A stretch of 64,000 bases of DNA from NCBI RefSeq assembly GCF_012935325.2, contig NZ_JABBYG020000009.1:186001-250000 (forward strand), read 5' to 3'. Made by a program: the position numbers and the translations under genes. Below the pieces are notes generated by a model that had not been told where the DNA came from, made no database searches, and saw nothing but the letters and a program-made list of their open reading frames with translations. This stretch comes from Paenibacillus sp. PL91 (GTDB lineage Bacteria; Bacillota; Bacilli; Paenibacillales; Paenibacillaceae). Within the stretch, counting starts at the first letter, position 1; the number at the start of each line of letters is the position of its first letter. Below, in pieces: positions 63,401 through 64,000 of this stretch.

Positions 63401-63992
63401 CCAAGCCAGACAAGAAAGCAAAATAATAACCTCAACAGATTTCAAAAGTAACCCTAAGCATTTCACTATAAGTGATGGGACTATTACAATACCCGTTGCT
63501 CTGAACTGGAATATTCCGTTGAATGGATTTACCACAGGACAGGTTGTAGGCTCGGCGATAGATAGTTTTATCCAAGACTACTGTAATGCACATGGAATCA
63601 ACCTAGGGAACCGGACAGTAGGTGGATACGGGTTTGGAGATACATTCTTTATTTCTACCTTCAAAACCGGATCAGCTGCTTCAATTACATTAGGTGGGAA
63701 TGACTGGTCATTCTTCTTTCAAAATAACCAATACACCGGGACGGACGAAGATCTCAGCAAGAACCGTACTTTCATCATTAGTGATGGTGTGAAAACAGCA
63801 ACTGTTTTGTTAGAATGGCAGTATACCGACATGGCTGACTTGGTTAGTGATCTAAATTATCAACTAAATTCTGCAGCAGTGTCTGCCACTGCAGAATTAG
63901 TAAACGAGAATCAATTCAAACTTGTCTCAAACTCTGCAGATATAACGTTATCCATTACTGGCACAGATAAAAGTGAGTTCTTCGGCAATTAG
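60495..63992 (+). CDS. SLH-domain surface protein with nine 69-residue repeats
   Basis: A 1165-residue secreted cell-wall protein. MKKNFKLKS plus a hydrophobic core ending in ASA is the signal peptide (cleavage near residue 29). Three SLH domains (about 32-75, 92-137, 152-200) should bind pyruvylated wall polymer. A Pro-Thr linker (about 218-240) leads to nine helical repeats (about 249-863), each with IAALPxKxxIT, a KARxxxxALT helix and QKTLVGDIxxLTDAEAAI. Then follow an Ig-like domain (about 865-950) and two related C-terminal modules (about 965-1165) with FTISDG/FIISDG. AAGGAGA precedes the ATG at 60495; an in-frame ATG at 60420 would add an improbable prefix. Role probably adhesion or S-layer. 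Confidence 0.9.
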   Translation: MKKNFKLKSLSILSTAALLSALVPHASAAVSLTDISNSYAKDAIIELVEKGIINGTGDGKFDPTSNIQRQDFAIILARALNLDLSNPPELPTFKDVSKNSYAFAAVEAAVKAGLFKGMGNGTFGTNQNITREQMAVIFVNALGVDSTGKGQNLTFSDAGSIASWAKDAVGAAVEFGLMKGNPDGTFSPVSQASRQDVALVASKFLVEKTKVDEQKSVPSATPTPTPTPTPTPTPTTPSTGGPTGGGEDQAAANLVRAEIAALPVKADITLVNKAAVTKARTDFDALTGAQKTLVGDIARLTDAEAAIVELEAQAAADLAAANLVKTEIAALPAKTNITFLDTGAVSSARGHYDALTATQKTLVGDIARLTDAEAAIIELEAQAAADQAAANLVKAEIAALPVKGNITLLDKAAVSTARGHYDALTATQKTLVGDITKLTDAEAAIAELEAQAAADQAAANLVKTEIAALPAKANITLVDKAAVTKARTDFETLTGAQKTLVGDITKLTDAEAAIVELEAQAAADQAAANLVKAAIAALPVKADITLVDKAAVTKARTDFETLTGAQKTLVGDITKLTDAEAAIAELEAQAAADQAAANLVKTEIAALPAKANITLVDKAAVTKARTDFETLTGAQKTLVGDITKLTDAEAAIVELEAQAAADQAAANLVKTEIAALPVKADITLLDKAAVTKARTDFDALTGAQKTLVGDITKLTDAEAAIVELEAQAAADQAAANLVKAEIAALPVKANITLLDKAAVTKARTDFDALTGSQKTLVGDIARLTDAEAAIIELEAQAAADLAAANLVKAEIAALPVKADITLLDKAAVTKARSHYDALTATQKTLVGDITRLADAEAVIVDLEVVAIAIGNLNVTYNGTDDKVTLPVIQDGAAVTWSLKDSSQSSIVDVSNGSIIHAGLTADTDIVLIATITSGTISDKKEFAINVKKQISEITSNVITTFDFSTVYATQARQESKIITSTDFKSNPKHFTISDGTITIPVALNWNIPLNGFTTGQVVGSAIDSFIQDYCNAHGINLGNRTVGGYGFGDTFFISTFKTGSAASITLGGNDWSFFFQNNQYTGTDEDLSKNRTFIISDGVKTATVLLEWQYTDMADLVSDLNYQLNSAAVSATAELVNENQFKLVSNSADITLSITGTDKSEFFGN
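61239..63083 (+). repeat. Nine tandem 207-bp repeats in the SLH gene
   Basis: Units begin at 61239, 61446, 61653, 61860, 62067, 62274, 62481, 62688 and 62895, in frame; the ninth ends early at about 63083. Units 4 (61860) and 6 (62274) are identical as read by eye, and units 3 and 5 share the same variant 3' end (ATTGCTGAGCTGG), which points to duplication of a two-unit, 414-bp block. Confidence 0.9.
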
Positions 63993-64000
63993 GAACTTAA

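Noticed and set aside
1..64000. tRNA, rRNA, riboswitch, prophage or insertion-sequence genes
   Set aside because: I looked for these on both strands and found no transposase, integrase, tRNA-like cloverleaf or known riboswitch core that I could support.

Overview
The window looks like a chromosomal segment of a spore-forming, plant-polysaccharide-degrading Firmicute of the Paenibacillus type. The evidence is an SLH-domain surface protein, two orphan sporulation-style PAS/HisKA kinases, YesM/YesN-type two-component genes beside an Lpl-type sugar ABC transporter, intracellular GH10 and GH67 enzymes, many AraC and Gfo/Idh/MocA genes, strong AGGAGG ribosome sites and Bacillus-like Zur and cre sites. 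I see no rRNA, tRNA, CRISPR array, prophage or insertion sequence.

Layout. 1-11.5 kb is mainly housekeeping: a partial kinase, leucyl aminopeptidase with an MFS permease, a CE7-type esterase, odhA-odhB (2-oxoglutarate dehydrogenase E1/E2) and a triple-PAS kinase. 11.5-16.6 kb holds a marR-MFS operon with a clear operator and promoter, an AraC regulator and two Gfo/Idh oxidoreductases. 16.7-18.35 kb is a zinc-starvation operon: three Zur boxes, a COG0523 GTPase and a cysteine-poor ribosomal protein L33. 18.9-24.4 kb has a LacI regulator followed by VOC, SDR, aldo/keto reductase and an anchored GH9 endoglucanase. 24.4-31.4 kb contains a Gfo-AraC-Gfo operon, another AraC gene, and a divergent Gfo-uxaC operon. 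31.4-37.3 kb is mixed (SDR, class III aminotransferase, alpha/beta hydrolase, copper-amine-oxidase-N-like secreted protein, AraC).

37.4-50.9 kb is the metabolic core: GH127 arabinofuranosidase, then Nif3-like/YesN/YesM, then solute-binding lipoprotein, two permeases, GH10 xylanase and GH67 alpha-glucuronidase. Imported aldouronates would be cut inside the cell by GH10 and GH67; UxaC at 30 kb could take the released (demethylated) glucuronate onward. A 21-bp box is shared by the two promoters of this region, and a cre-like site sits on the transporter promoter.

50.9-58.7 kb is in decay and flux: a broken DUF4362-like lipoprotein, a PQQ-propeller gene with an in-frame stop after its signal peptide, a C-terminal gene scrap, a truncated HIT gene, and an intact winged-helix regulator preceded by four phased inverted repeats. 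58.7-64 kb holds an NmrA-like/SnoaL-like pair and a large SLH protein with nine 69-residue repeats.

All functional calls come from reading motifs and translations by eye; no database search was made. Start codons were moved from the longest open frame where a ribosome site favours an internal start.
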